From NCBI GenBank assembly GCA_022984795.1, contig JALIHJ010000027.1, forward strand, positions 212,033 to 276,032: a DNA stretch of 64,000 bases, given 5' to 3'. Position 1 is the stretch's first letter, and each line of letters starts with the position of its first letter. This stretch comes from Fabrea salina. Its lineage: Eukaryota > Ciliophora > Heterotrichea > Heterotrichida > Fabreidae. Below, piece after piece: positions 7,529 to 16,598 of the stretch. The notes under the pieces were generated by a model. That model searched no databases, was not told where the DNA came from, and saw only the letters and a program-made list of their open reading frames with translations. A program made the translations under genes and the position numbers.

Positions 7529-10500
7529 ATGTTAGAAAGAGAAGACTTAACAGCCCGCATCGCTGACAAACGAGCTAGTCCTTCCCAAATCCTTTCTTCA
7601 TTTAACTGTGTTTTCAAGCCTCTCCTAGAAGCCCCACTCCCTATAAGCCGCCTTGCAGCTCGGAAACATGCACAGAACTACGGAGCCACTCTTTTGAAAG
7701 TAGTTAAAACTTGCAACTCTGAACTAGACAAAAAGCAGCCAGAGGACTGGAGTGAGTGCTTGATGTCCTTGATGTTTTCAGCCCTTTCACTGATAGCCAG
7801 AATAAGTCTTCAGTTGTTTTCAAAACCTGAAGACTACTACTCAATGTGGTACTGTTACCTTTTGAAAATCACTGAAAAAGAAAAGCACGAAGAAGCTGTA
7901 AACATCTGCAAAGAAGTAGTTGAAGAAGTAAGTCAAACAGGAGGCATGCCTTACCTTCTGTTGAACTGCTTAGTTTTGTGGGCAAGTTCCATTCTTAAAA
8001 CTAAGTGCACTGTGCAGACTCTAGAAGAAGTTTATGTCTTGGTGGCTGAAAGGTGCTTAGGAGTTATTGGAACTTTGAAGTGGGACGGGAGTCTTAATAA
8101 AGTTTATGACTCAGCTTTTAAGCTGTTGTTCAAAGCTGGAAGAATGCTAGACAATTTGGCTGGAGGCAACACTGACTTGCACATACGAGCACTTGAAATC
8201 CGAAATAAAGCTTTTGAGTTCTTGAAACACTGCAAACCTTTTATAGAAAGTGACTACTTTGCCTTTGCGTATAGCTCAGTGCAAGCTACTTTTAAAGTTG
8301 CCACAGCAGCCTGTTCTAAAAAGCTGTACTTGAAGTGCATTGAAGCCATCAATTACACTTTTGAAACTTGTTGGAGCTTAGACAGGAACTCTAGGACACT
8401 AGTGGAACTTCTTAGTTTTTTACACCAAAAGTTAGAAAACTACCAAGAAGCTAAACAAGCTTTGTCAGGACTGCTACTTGAAACTAAAGAGTTAGTGGAT
8501 ATGTTTTTTAACGTTAGGTATTACTTAGACATTGCTAGGCTGAGTTACCTAAGTAAAGAGTCTTTTGCAGGTGACTTAGAAAATGCTCATTTGTATTTAA
8601 AGTTAATATTCCAGAAACTTTTTAGTCCTACACAGTTGTCTCAAGATGAAATTTACGAGTTAAAAAGCCTTTTGCCCAAGATTCACTCACAACAAGAGTC
8701 TTGGCTGAAGATTGTAGGCAACTTGCACTCTCCTTTATCTTTAAAACAAAGTCCACCTAGCTCAAGCATAAAACTTTACCTAGAACTTTTTAAGTTTTAC
8801 CCTTCTATAGTTCAGCTTCAAGAAAAGATTTCACTAGAAACTAAACCGAACTGGCAACTTTTTTACTACATAATGTCTTTGGGGCACTTTTTAGTGTTTG
8901 TGTCGGGAAAAAGCTTAACTGACTCTAATTTAGGTTTAGGTTACTTGCAGAAACTTACTAGTTGCTCTTCCTTTCAGTACTTAAGCAACACTTACAACAT
9001 TACTTTAGGACTGCTTCACACCGGTTACAAAGAGGTCTCTTTTAAGTGCTTAAGAATTCTGTTTGACTACATAGTTGAGCACCCTTGCAAAATGTCTTCT
9101 GCACAACTTGCTTTAATAGAACTTGGTTGTAAGTTTTCTAGCGAAAGTAAGTCTTACGCTGAGTTTATAGTGAAAGGAGTTAGCAGTTTGATTAAAAACT
9201 ACTTAAGTGAGAACTTAGAAACCCAAGAGTTCATGAAACTTGTGGACTGCTACTGTAAAGTCAAACTTACCAAAGCAGAGTTGCACAAAGGAGCTTCTTT
9301 TCAGGAACAAGAGTTTTTAGGGCTGAGTTTGGAAGGAGTGTGCTTCAGTGTCAAAGGGAAGATTTTAGAAAGGGAGCTACTTAACTACCACAGCCGCCTT
9401 CTGACTTCAGCTAAGTCAAACAAGTCCCAAATGGTGGAGCACTGTGCAGAAGCAATTCAGGAACTTGTAAAAGTACTGTTCACTTCAGTTTACCCTGCAA
9501 GCTCAACTAAACACGGCCAGGTAGTTCTTAAGTACATCGAAATAATATCTACTTGTGACAAACCCTTTGAAAACGAATGGTTTCTGGAAGAAATGTTTTC
9601 AGTGAAAGGAACAATTGTTGAAAAAATGATTTTTTCTTTAAAAGAACTCACTAAGTTCTACGAGTTACCCCAAGCTGAGGTATGGAATAGCATTTTGTAC
9701 CTAGAAAAGATAAAAGAACTCCAGCACAACTCCCAGGACATTTGGATTGGCAAAGAGTCCTTAGCTTTGTATGTAGAGGCTGTCAACCACTTGAACCTAG
9801 CTGCTGAACTCATTGGTTCCTTTTTAGGTTACTCTTTAAATGCCCAAGGAACTCACTGGGAAAAAACCCATGAACCCAGAGACCAATACAAAACAGACTA
9901 CTGCAAGTCTTTAGTATTGGCTAGCGATGTAGCTGAGTTACTAGGACTTCCTTACTTGCAGTGCAAACTTCTAAGCTTAGCAGACATGTGTGTAGAAGAC
10001 GACTTAAGAAAGCTCTGTTTAGGACTAAGACTAGTTCTGGGCTTTTGGGAACAAGGAAAAACTCAACTTGCTACTGAAACTTACTTGAAGCTTCCAAAGA
10101 CTTCTGTTAAAAGCTCTGACCACATAGACTGCTTCCACACAGAACTCTGGGTACTAACTTTAAAGGCTGAAGTTAAGTACAACATGGGGGACTTATTGGA
10201 GGCCGAAAACCACTGTAGAGAAGTACTGAGCAAAATCCCAGCAACCCACTCAACCTACCGAAGAGTTATGCTTCTAAAAGCCCAAGTCAACTTTTTGCTT
10301 TCCAAAATTCACTTAGCAAACGGGGACCTACTTAGTAGTTTCAAAGCTACTAAAGAAGCTAGGTACTCTATAAACGACATCCACACGTACACCCTGACTC
10401 TGCAGAACTTGTCTTTACTGAACTCCATAGTCGACTCTAGTATGTGTAAGTTCAAAGAAAACTTTTCAAAAGCACCAAGGTGTACAGTGTTTCCTTACAG

Positions 10501-12766
10501 TTCTTGGAACATCCAAAGACTCTCTGAAAGGATATTGGACCACCTAAGTACCCTTTACACTCTAAGATCCCAAGTTTCAATGGCTAACTGCTTTTTGATG
10601 CAAGGAATCAAACTAGGAAGGGTGTTGGGGATTCCCTCGCACTACCTTCACTTCCGTTCTAAGTTATCTGAACTCCAAAGGCAAACTCTAAACAACCCTA
10701 AACTGTGCCACAACAACATCAACCAAACAAAAACCCAAGTTCCAGACCCAGTTGAGTTCATTGAAAATGTTTTTAGCGCAGTTTTCGAACCTATAGTGTA
10801 CTTAACTTCCCCCAAAGACACAGAAACTCTGCGACCTTACGAGGTTTCGGCTTTAAGTCCAATAGAAATGATGCAGGTTTCTAAGTACATCTCAACACAA
10901 AGCTTGATTGAAAGTTTGCTGACCTTAGGAGACATCCTTCAAACGCCAGAGTACCTTGAGCAGATCCAAAACGTCATAGCTGAGCAAAACTACTACAAAC
11001 TTGCCAAAGGACTACTTACTTACGAGCACCAAGGCCACGTCTTTAAAAAGCTAAAAGCACTGACTTACAAAAAGCAAGCTAACTTAGTAGCCAGACAAAA
11101 AGGAGGAAAGGAGTGCCTAGAACTTTTGGGAAGAGGAATTACTCACTTAGGCTGCTGTGAAGACTTTTTGTACACCTTTTTAAAAGACAAAGTTTGTTGT
11201 AAGAACTTCAGCATAAACCCCTTAGTTTCACATGAACTAGGCAACTGCTTGCTTATATTTGCGGACTCCTTAATGAGGAAGCACGACTCTGAGTTAGCTA
11301 AGAAAATACTGCAGCAGTTAGTTTCTTTTCCAGGAATTCTGCACCCTACAGTAGAGAGACACACGCACTTTTTGCTTGGAAAAAACACTGGTTTAGAGGA
11401 CTGGACTCGTGCTTACCACGTTGTTAGAAGCATTGGGGTGTCTTACACTGCTCAGCTTTCTTCAGTGCTTAACAAAGACTTAAGAATCACTTCAAACCAA
11501 GACTTGCTGGAAAAAGTATCCCAAATTCCTAGTGACTGGGGTGTAGTTTGTATCTCTGCAGGAAGGGGTTCTTTTACTTCTGGACTACTTTTAAGTCGAC
11601 TTTCAAGTGACTCTTCTCCGTTCACAGTGAGCGTTGGGGCTTGTGAGTGCACTACTCAAGAACCTTTTTTAAGTGTAGTTGAAGAGTTCACTTTTATAAT
11701 GCGAGAGAGCTCAGGCACTACATCTAAAAACAACACTCAGAGTTTCAACAAGCAAGTTTGGTGGAGCAAAAGAGAAAGACTAAACGAAAAACTCGAAAAG
11801 TGGCTAGACAGGCTGCAGTGTTACTTGGGAGAACTAAGTTCTTTGATGCTAGGAAAAGTACTCAACAAAGAAATAGACTCAATGATTAAAGACGCTGCCA
11901 AAGACTTTTGTTTGAAAAAGTGCGAAAAGTGCGGACAGCACTGGAACACCGAAGTTGTTTACCACATTCTTAACGCTGTAGCTACTGAGGAGTTCAGCCT
12001 TGACTCCGTTAGGAACTTTCTGCAAAGAACCAACATGTACAACAACTCTATTTTCAGAAAAATCAGAAACATCCGAAAAGCCTCTTCAGGAAAAACCATT
12101 GAAAGAGCCCCCGTAGTTCTGGTTTTAGACGGAAACCTTCTGCATCTGCCTTGGGAGTCGCTTAAAGTCCTGCGCAGCCAACAACTCACAAGACTGCCTT
12201 CTCTTGCCTTTTTGTTTCCGCGCTTAAAACAACAAGCTTTGTTTTCTTCAGAAAGCTTTTACATCTTAAACCCTTCAAAAGACCTTCCTCACACGCAGTC
12301 TGCTTTCGAAAGGTACTTTAACCAGCAAAGATGGCAGGGACTTAGTGAAGTGCCTCCTACAGAGTCAGAGTTTTCCGGGGCTTTAGAAACCAAAGACTTA
12401 GTTGTATACTGTGGCCACTCTGCTGGAGAGCAGTACCTCAAAGGAGAACGCATAAAGGACTTGAAGGTAAAAGCTGTGACAATGTTGATGGGTTGTTCTT
12501 CAGGGCTTTTAAAACTAAGTGGTCAGTATGAACCCCAAGGCATTGCTTTGCAGTACTTACTTGGAGGCTGTCCACTAGTAGTTGCTAACTTGTGGGATGT
12601 CACAGACAAGGACATTGACCGCTTTGCTTTAGAGCTTTTGAAGCGGTGCGTTGACAGGTCTGAAGAAGTAAGCTTTGCTGTGAAAAACTCCAAGTTCGTG
12701 TGCAAGTTTCCTTACTTAGTTGGTTCAGCACCAGTTTGCTACGGAGTCCCTGTAAAGTTCAATTAA
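7529..12766 (+). CDS. ESP1: Separase (peptidase C50)
   Basis: This protein of 1745 residues ends in a separase catalytic domain. The catalytic His lies in YCGHSAGEQY (His1630) and the catalytic Cys in MLMGCSSGLL (Cys1656). The hallmark CPLVVANLWDVTDKDIDRF follows, as in Esp1/separin. A second conserved piece, APVVLVLDGNLLHLPWESL (about 1525-1545), is the start of the pseudo-caspase/caspase fold. The N-terminal ~1400 residues are an all-helical (ARM/TPR-type) superhelix, as in animal and yeast separases. The enzyme cleaves the kleisin subunit of cohesin at anaphase onset; regulation by securin is known for the family but cannot be seen here. The residue after the catalytic His is Ser rather than the usual Gly. 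Confidence 0.95.
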   Translation: MLEREDLTARIADKRASPSQILSSFNCVFKPLLEAPLPISRLAARKHAQNYGATLLKVVKTCNSELDKKQPEDWSECLMSLMFSALSLIARISLQLFSKPEDYYSMWYCYLLKITEKEKHEEAVNICKEVVEEVSQTGGMPYLLLNCLVLWASSILKTKCTVQTLEEVYVLVAERCLGVIGTLKWDGSLNKVYDSAFKLLFKAGRMLDNLAGGNTDLHIRALEIRNKAFEFLKHCKPFIESDYFAFAYSSVQATFKVATAACSKKLYLKCIEAINYTFETCWSLDRNSRTLVELLSFLHQKLENYQEAKQALSGLLLETKELVDMFFNVRYYLDIARLSYLSKESFAGDLENAHLYLKLIFQKLFSPTQLSQDEIYELKSLLPKIHSQQESWLKIVGNLHSPLSLKQSPPSSSIKLYLELFKFYPSIVQLQEKISLETKPNWQLFYYIMSLGHFLVFVSGKSLTDSNLGLGYLQKLTSCSSFQYLSNTYNITLGLLHTGYKEVSFKCLRILFDYIVEHPCKMSSAQLALIELGCKFSSESKSYAEFIVKGVSSLIKNYLSENLETQEFMKLVDCYCKVKLTKAELHKGASFQEQEFLGLSLEGVCFSVKGKILERELLNYHSRLLTSAKSNKSQMVEHCAEAIQELVKVLFTSVYPASSTKHGQVVLKYIEIISTCDKPFENEWFLEEMFSVKGTIVEKMIFSLKELTKFYELPQAEVWNSILYLEKIKELQHNSQDIWIGKESLALYVEAVNHLNLAAELIGSFLGYSLNAQGTHWEKTHEPRDQYKTDYCKSLVLASDVAELLGLPYLQCKLLSLADMCVEDDLRKLCLGLRLVLGFWEQGKTQLATETYLKLPKTSVKSSDHIDCFHTELWVLTLKAEVKYNMGDLLEAENHCREVLSKIPATHSTYRRVMLLKAQVNFLLSKIHLANGDLLSSFKATKEARYSINDIHTYTLTLQNLSLLNSIVDSSMCKFKENFSKAPRCTVFPYSSWNIQRLSERILDHLSTLYTLRSQVSMANCFLMQGIKLGRVLGIPSHYLHFRSKLSELQRQTLNNPKLCHNNINQTKTQVPDPVEFIENVFSAVFEPIVYLTSPKDTETLRPYEVSALSPIEMMQVSKYISTQSLIESLLTLGDILQTPEYLEQIQNVIAEQNYYKLAKGLLTYEHQGHVFKKLKALTYKKQANLVARQKGGKECLELLGRGITHLGCCEDFLYTFLKDKVCCKNFSINPLVSHELGNCLLIFADSLMRKHDSELAKKILQQLVSFPGILHPTVERHTHFLLGKNTGLEDWTRAYHVVRSIGVSYTAQLSSVLNKDLRITSNQDLLEKVSQIPSDWGVVCISAGRGSFTSGLLLSRLSSDSSPFTVSVGACECTTQEPFLSVVEEFTFIMRESSGTTSKNNTQSFNKQVWWSKRERLNEKLEKWLDRLQCYLGELSSLMLGKVLNKEIDSMIKDAAKDFCLKKCEKCGQHWNTEVVYHILNAVATEEFSLDSVRNFLQRTNMYNNSIFRKIRNIRKASSGKTIERAPVVLVLDGNLLHLPWESLKVLRSQQLTRLPSLAFLFPRLKQQALFSSESFYILNPSKDLPHTQSAFERYFNQQRWQGLSEVPPTESEFSGALETKDLVVYCGHSAGEQYLKGERIKDLKVKAVTMLMGCSSGLLKLSGQYEPQGIALQYLLGGCPLVVANLWDVTDKDIDRFALELLKRCVDRSEEVSFAVKNSKFVCKFPYLVGSAPVCYGVPVKFN

Positions 12767-12988
12767 ATTTAACTATTAGTTAAATACTAGTACTTCAAGT
12801 TAGACTAAGGTTAAATATGGACCGCAGAAGCTACTTTGAATTGAACAAATTGTATTACTCCACAGAACATACTAGATAACATAGTCAAGACCAGATTACA
12901 AAATAAATATCCACCCTGTAAATAAATCCAGAGCTAACATAAAAATCTTTAAAGATTTACTTAGTAACTCGCACTTTGCTGATAAACA
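12767..12988. other. Intergenic spacer
   Basis: This 222-bp AT-rich spacer lies between two plus-strand genes. It holds only a 20-codon open frame starting with ATG at 12817 in a typical AT-rich start context. I would not call that a gene. There is no tRNA-like fold or repeat. It probably contains the 3' end of separase and the promoter of the kinase. Confidence 0.35.
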
Positions 12989-14281
12989 ATGAAATCCATT
13001 TTCAGCGAAATCAACCTAAATTGCAGCGGCTCAGAAACTTTTTGGGAAGGACTAAGCAGAGAACCTTTTTCGAGAATTAAGAAAAATTCCCTGTTGAGTT
13101 CTTATCTGTGTATTTACGCCTCAGAAAAATACATAAGAAAGAAGTTTGTACTAACTTCTGATTCTATTTACTACATTAACTTCCAGAATATTCCTTTTTC
13201 TCAAGCTTATATTAAACTAGCACTGCTGGAAGTGCTTGAAACTACCAAGAACAGGCACGGGTTCAGAATTTCGAACCAAGGCGGTTCACAAGAGTTTTTT
13301 ACTCGAGACCACGAAATCTTCCAAAGCTGGCTATCCGCACTCCATAAAGTCTGTGTTTTTTCTGGTTTTGAGAAAAACTTTTCCCTAGTCAAGGAGCTTG
13401 GGATTGGGAATACGGCAAGTGTCCATCTCTATGAAGGACAAGGCTCCCAGTATGCAGTTAAAAGCATTTTTAAGCAATATTTAGCTAGCCTTTCAAACAT
13501 TGAAAGACTTGCTCACGAAATAGAAGTTCTCAGAAGCCTTAGTCACCCTAACATCACTAAGCTGCACTCAGTTTACCAAACAGAAGAAAGTGTAAATCTA
13601 GTGCTGGACTATGCTTCTGGAAGTGACTACTACGAAAAAATTATGAACCTAGGAGCTGTTTCAGAAAGAGAAGCAGTCAAGTTTATGTACCAACTCTTAC
13701 TGACCCTTGACTACATCCACTCCCAACAAGTCATCCACAGGGATGTTAAGCTGGAAAACATCTTAGTTAACCATGAAAACTCTTCTATCAGCTTAACTGA
13801 CTTTGGACTGGCTTGCTTCAAACAAGTCGATTGCATCGAAAGATGTGGTTCTCCAGGCTATGTAGCTCCAGAAATTCTCAGAGGCTTGAATTACGACTGC
13901 AAAGCTGACCTGTTTAGTGCAGGAATTGTAATGTATTCAATACTGACTAATAGATCTCCTTTCCAGGGCGGTTCGTCAGACGAAGTACTTTTAAAAAACA
14001 AGAATTGTCAAATAAAGTTCCCCGAAAAATACTGGGGAAAGGTTTCCAAGTTGGGAGTAGATTTAGCTAAGAGACTGGTTTGTGACGACCCGAGAAAAAG
14101 ACCATCAGCTGAAGAAGCTCTAAGGCACCCTTGGTTTAGTGGCTTTTTAGCTATTCCGCATTACGTTAGAACCAAAAAACGCCAAAAAGTTAAGTCAAAA
14201 ACTATCTTGCCCAGAAATTCGCTAGAGTCTCCTTTCTCAAAAACAATGAAACTAGTTTTTAAATGCGGATTAGTAGATTAA
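12989..14281 (+). CDS. Serine/threonine protein kinase with N-terminal PH domain
   Basis: This is a 430-residue protein. Residues about 25-115 look like a pleckstrin-homology domain (SYLCIYASEKYIRKKFVLTSDSIYYIN... ending in the typical 'FQSWLSALHKV' helix with its Trp). The kinase domain follows (about 130-385): loop GIGNTASVHLYEG, ATP-binding AVKSIFK (Lys158), catalytic HRDVKLEN (Asp252), DFG at 271-273, and GYVAPEIL. It therefore looks active, although the third Gly of the phosphate loop is replaced by Ala. The sequence is closest in feel to CAMK/CDPK-type kinases, but there are no EF-hands. The PH domain suggests recruitment to phosphoinositides. The C-terminus is basic. Confidence 0.88.
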   Translation: MKSIFSEINLNCSGSETFWEGLSREPFSRIKKNSLLSSYLCIYASEKYIRKKFVLTSDSIYYINFQNIPFSQAYIKLALLEVLETTKNRHGFRISNQGGSQEFFTRDHEIFQSWLSALHKVCVFSGFEKNFSLVKELGIGNTASVHLYEGQGSQYAVKSIFKQYLASLSNIERLAHEIEVLRSLSHPNITKLHSVYQTEESVNLVLDYASGSDYYEKIMNLGAVSEREAVKFMYQLLLTLDYIHSQQVIHRDVKLENILVNHENSSISLTDFGLACFKQVDCIERCGSPGYVAPEILRGLNYDCKADLFSAGIVMYSILTNRSPFQGGSSDEVLLKNKNCQIKFPEKYWGKVSKLGVDLAKRLVCDDPRKRPSAEEALRHPWFSGFLAIPHYVRTKKRQKVKSKTILPRNSLESPFSKTMKLVFKCGLVD

Positions 14282-14309
14282 CTTAAAAGCAGTAATTATA
14301 TTCGTTTTT

Positions 14310-15026
14310 ATGATATTTATACTGATTGGAGTTGTGTGTGCAAAAACAACTAACTTAAGTGGGAACCTTACAACCTCAGGAACTCTGAGTTGTGAGTCCT
14401 TAGGAGCAAGTTCTATGACTCTGGAAACCCTGAATGCATCCTTAGATGTGTCATCAAGTTCAGTGTACTCTAACACAACCCAAGTTTCAACATTGACTTT
14501 TGAGTCGTTAGAACCCATTGGTGACTACATTTACATAAAGGCAGACTTAGTGATAGAAGAGCCCTCCTCTTCTTCCTTTACAGAACTCAACTGGAAACTC
14601 AAAGAACACCACAGCTTCCAAGAAGACCACCACGCATGGAGTCTGCCCCAAAGAACAAACTGCTCCGATGAAGTGTTTTTAGGAGGCCACTGCAAAACTG
14701 CACAAAAAGAAGTCACTCGCAAGTTTTGGCTGCCTAAGCACAAGTGGGTAAGAGTCACTGCACTGTATCACATGCTTGGTAAGTGGAATGGTGAGTCAGG
14801 GTATATGAAACTCAATGGAAAGCTAGTTTGGGCGCAAACTGGAACTCACACTGAGGGGGTTGACGTATGTGGAGTTGGGTCAAGTGACACTAAGTTTGCA
14901 GTTACGGTAGATTCAACTATTCCTAACAGTGGAAACACAATTGAAGTGACTTTTGGATCCACTTTAAAAGCAGACCCCTGTGAAGCAAGTTTTGGAATAG
15001 ACGACATAATGATTTATACCAGGTAA
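14310..15026 (+). CDS. Secreted ciliate-type protein, unknown function
   Basis: This is a 238-residue protein. It begins with a short signal peptide (MIFILIGVVCAKT, cleavage probably after VCA). The mature part is Ser/Thr-rich at first. A strand-rich domain (about 75-238) follows with paired cysteines and motifs such as MLGKWNGESGYMKLNGKLVW and SFGIDDIMIYTR. This 'kW.GE..y...dg..vw ... giDDv.iy' pattern recurs in secreted and surface proteins of ciliates and resembles a galactose-binding-type beta-sandwich, but no activity is established. Several N-x-S/T sites suggest glycosylation. It lies 28 bp after the kinase gene and 9 bp before the next gene. Confidence 0.7.
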   Translation: MIFILIGVVCAKTTNLSGNLTTSGTLSCESLGASSMTLETLNASLDVSSSSVYSNTTQVSTLTFESLEPIGDYIYIKADLVIEEPSSSSFTELNWKLKEHHSFQEDHHAWSLPQRTNCSDEVFLGGHCKTAQKEVTRKFWLPKHKWVRVTALYHMLGKWNGESGYMKLNGKLVWAQTGTHTEGVDVCGVGSSDTKFAVTVDSTIPNSGNTIEVTFGSTLKADPCEASFGIDDIMIYTR

Positions 15027-15035
15027 TATTTAAAT

Positions 15036-15668
15036 ATGAGCCGAGTACGCACAGGGGAACCTGACCCTAGCTTAGTTGCTGAAGTCACCCAGATATACAA
15101 CCAATTCATTTCAGAAGGAGAAAGTCCTGTAGACGAGCTTCCAAGTGCTTTTTCTGAATTTTTCAAAGTCAAACGCATAATATCTTTCAGAAAGAAAGTT
15201 CCCAAAGGCCTTAACCAAAAAGGAGAAATGCTTCTGAAGGAAGGACGCGTGTGGGTGCTGTGGTTGTTTGTGATGGTTGTAGACAAAGGAGAACCTGCAA
15301 GCGAAATCATCAAAGTGTTTAAAGAAGGAATGAAAATTGTTAAAAACAAAGACTGCTTGATTGAAGGACTAGGCAGTCTGTTTGAAAAGTGCCCTGAACT
15401 CGAAGTCACAGCTGAAGACGAACAAGAAATCGAAAGAATTCTAGGAAGAAAAATCGTAAATGCCCCAAAAGAAGTCATTGCAAAGTCCACTTGTGGAGAG
15501 TTTGGCTTAGTTAAACTTACTAAAGACCAACAAAACCGGTTCAAAAGTGAGTGTGCAGTGGTTCCTGCTGCAAAGAACCCTTGGCTATACGAAGCAGAGT
15601 GCCAAGACACAATGTCTCTTAATAAACTCTTGCTCAGGTCTAACTACTGCTACCACCCTTCTCCTTAA
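15036..15668 (+). CDS. Unrecognised soluble protein
   Basis: This 210-residue protein has mixed charge and no signal peptide. One hydrophobic stretch (VWVLWLFVMVV, about 72-82) sits in an otherwise soluble helical sequence and is more likely a core helix than a membrane span. The remainder has acidic/basic helices (EIIKVFKEGMKIVKNKD, EDEQEIERILGRKI). I cannot assign a family. It is packed between the secreted protein (9 bp upstream) and LCMT1 (9 bp downstream) on the same strand. The bounded position and long open frame support a real gene. Confidence 0.7.
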   Translation: MSRVRTGEPDPSLVAEVTQIYNQFISEGESPVDELPSAFSEFFKVKRIISFRKKVPKGLNQKGEMLLKEGRVWVLWLFVMVVDKGEPASEIIKVFKEGMKIVKNKDCLIEGLGSLFEKCPELEVTAEDEQEIERILGRKIVNAPKEVIAKSTCGEFGLVKLTKDQQNRFKSECAVVPAAKNPWLYEAECQDTMSLNKLLLRSNYCYHPSP

Positions 15669-15677
15669 CTAATATAA

Positions 15678-16598
15678 ATGCAAGAAGAAGATTACTCTAT
15701 CAAAGCAACAGCAGACGACGCCCTTTCCAGTAAATAGTAATTTTCAAACAGCTTCGCCCACAAGCTAGGTTACCTTTACGACCCCTACATTGAGTGCTTC
15801 ACTAAAACTCCTGTGAAAAAACCTCCTATTATCAATCGGGGGTACTGGACACGCGTCCAGAGAGTTTGGAACACTCTAGAAGAGTTCATAAGCACAGAAG
15901 GCCAAAAGCAGATCATAAGCTTAGGGGCTGGATATGACACTACTTTTTGGGTGATGAAGGACAAGTTTCCGTCTGAGGACTTTAACTACATAGAAGTAGA
16001 CTTTCCTCAAGTTTGCAGAAAAAAGATAAGTGTAATCAGCAAGAACCCCCAGCTGGCCTCTAAAGTTGAAGTTTCTGGGCAAGTAGAGATCATCACTTCT
16101 TCTTACAAGTTGCTGGGTCAAGACTTAAGGGACCTCCAGTCTTTGGACCAGAAGTTGCAGCCCTTAGTGAGCAAAGAACTGCCAACTCTGTTTATTGCTG
16201 AGTGTGTTTTAGTTTACATGTACCCTGAGCATTCAGACGCCCTTTTAGAGTACTCACAGCAGTTTCCTAACTGTGGGTTTTTGGCTTACGATATCATTGG
16301 GCCAAATGACGCTTTTGGAAGAACCATGCTTGAGAACCTAGACCAAAGAGGTGTTAGACTCCACGGAATCCACAAGTACCCCTTACTTGAAGACCACAAA
16401 GCAAGGTACCAAGCTTACTTTAGCTCAGTCCAAGCCTTTACAATGCTTGACATCTACAACAACTGTCTTCCGAATACCGAGAAGTCTAGAGTTGAACAAC
16501 TAGAGTGGATGGACGAGTTCGAAGAGTGGAACTTGCTGCTTTCTCACTACGTAATGGTTATTGCAACTAATGGGTTAGTAAATTTGAAGTTTAGATAA
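15678..16598 (+). CDS. LCMT1: Leucine carboxyl methyltransferase (PP2A methyltransferase), one 15-nt intron
   Basis: The gene starts at ATG 15678, has a 15-nt intron at 15737-15751, and encodes 301 residues. The first exon is short (MQEEDYSIKATADDALSSKY). After splicing it continues SFAHKLGYLYDPYIECF, matching the 'GY.hDPYi..F' start of LCMT1. Then come INRGYWTRV, the SAM-binding ISLGAGYDTTFW (GAG loop), the YIEVDFPQV motif, and FIAECVLVYM, all diagnostic of this class I methyltransferase. LCMT1 methylates the C-terminal Leu of the PP2A catalytic subunit using S-adenosylmethionine, which controls PP2A holoenzyme assembly. The stop codon is immediately followed by the ATG of the next gene. Confidence 0.93.
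15737..15751 (+). other. 15-nt spliceosomal intron
   Basis: GTAATTTTCAAACAG has the same GTAA start, T-run, and A-rich end with CAG as the intron at 3559. The unspliced frame stops immediately (TAG). Splicing restores a conserved LCMT1 motif (SKYSFAHKLGYLYDPY), which is strong evidence for its use. Confidence 0.95.

Noticed and set aside
12817-12879. Twenty-codon ATG frame between separase and the kinase
   Set aside because: It is too short to support, with no recognisable feature; a 14-nt GT-AG span inside it leads to a stop rather than a longer frame.
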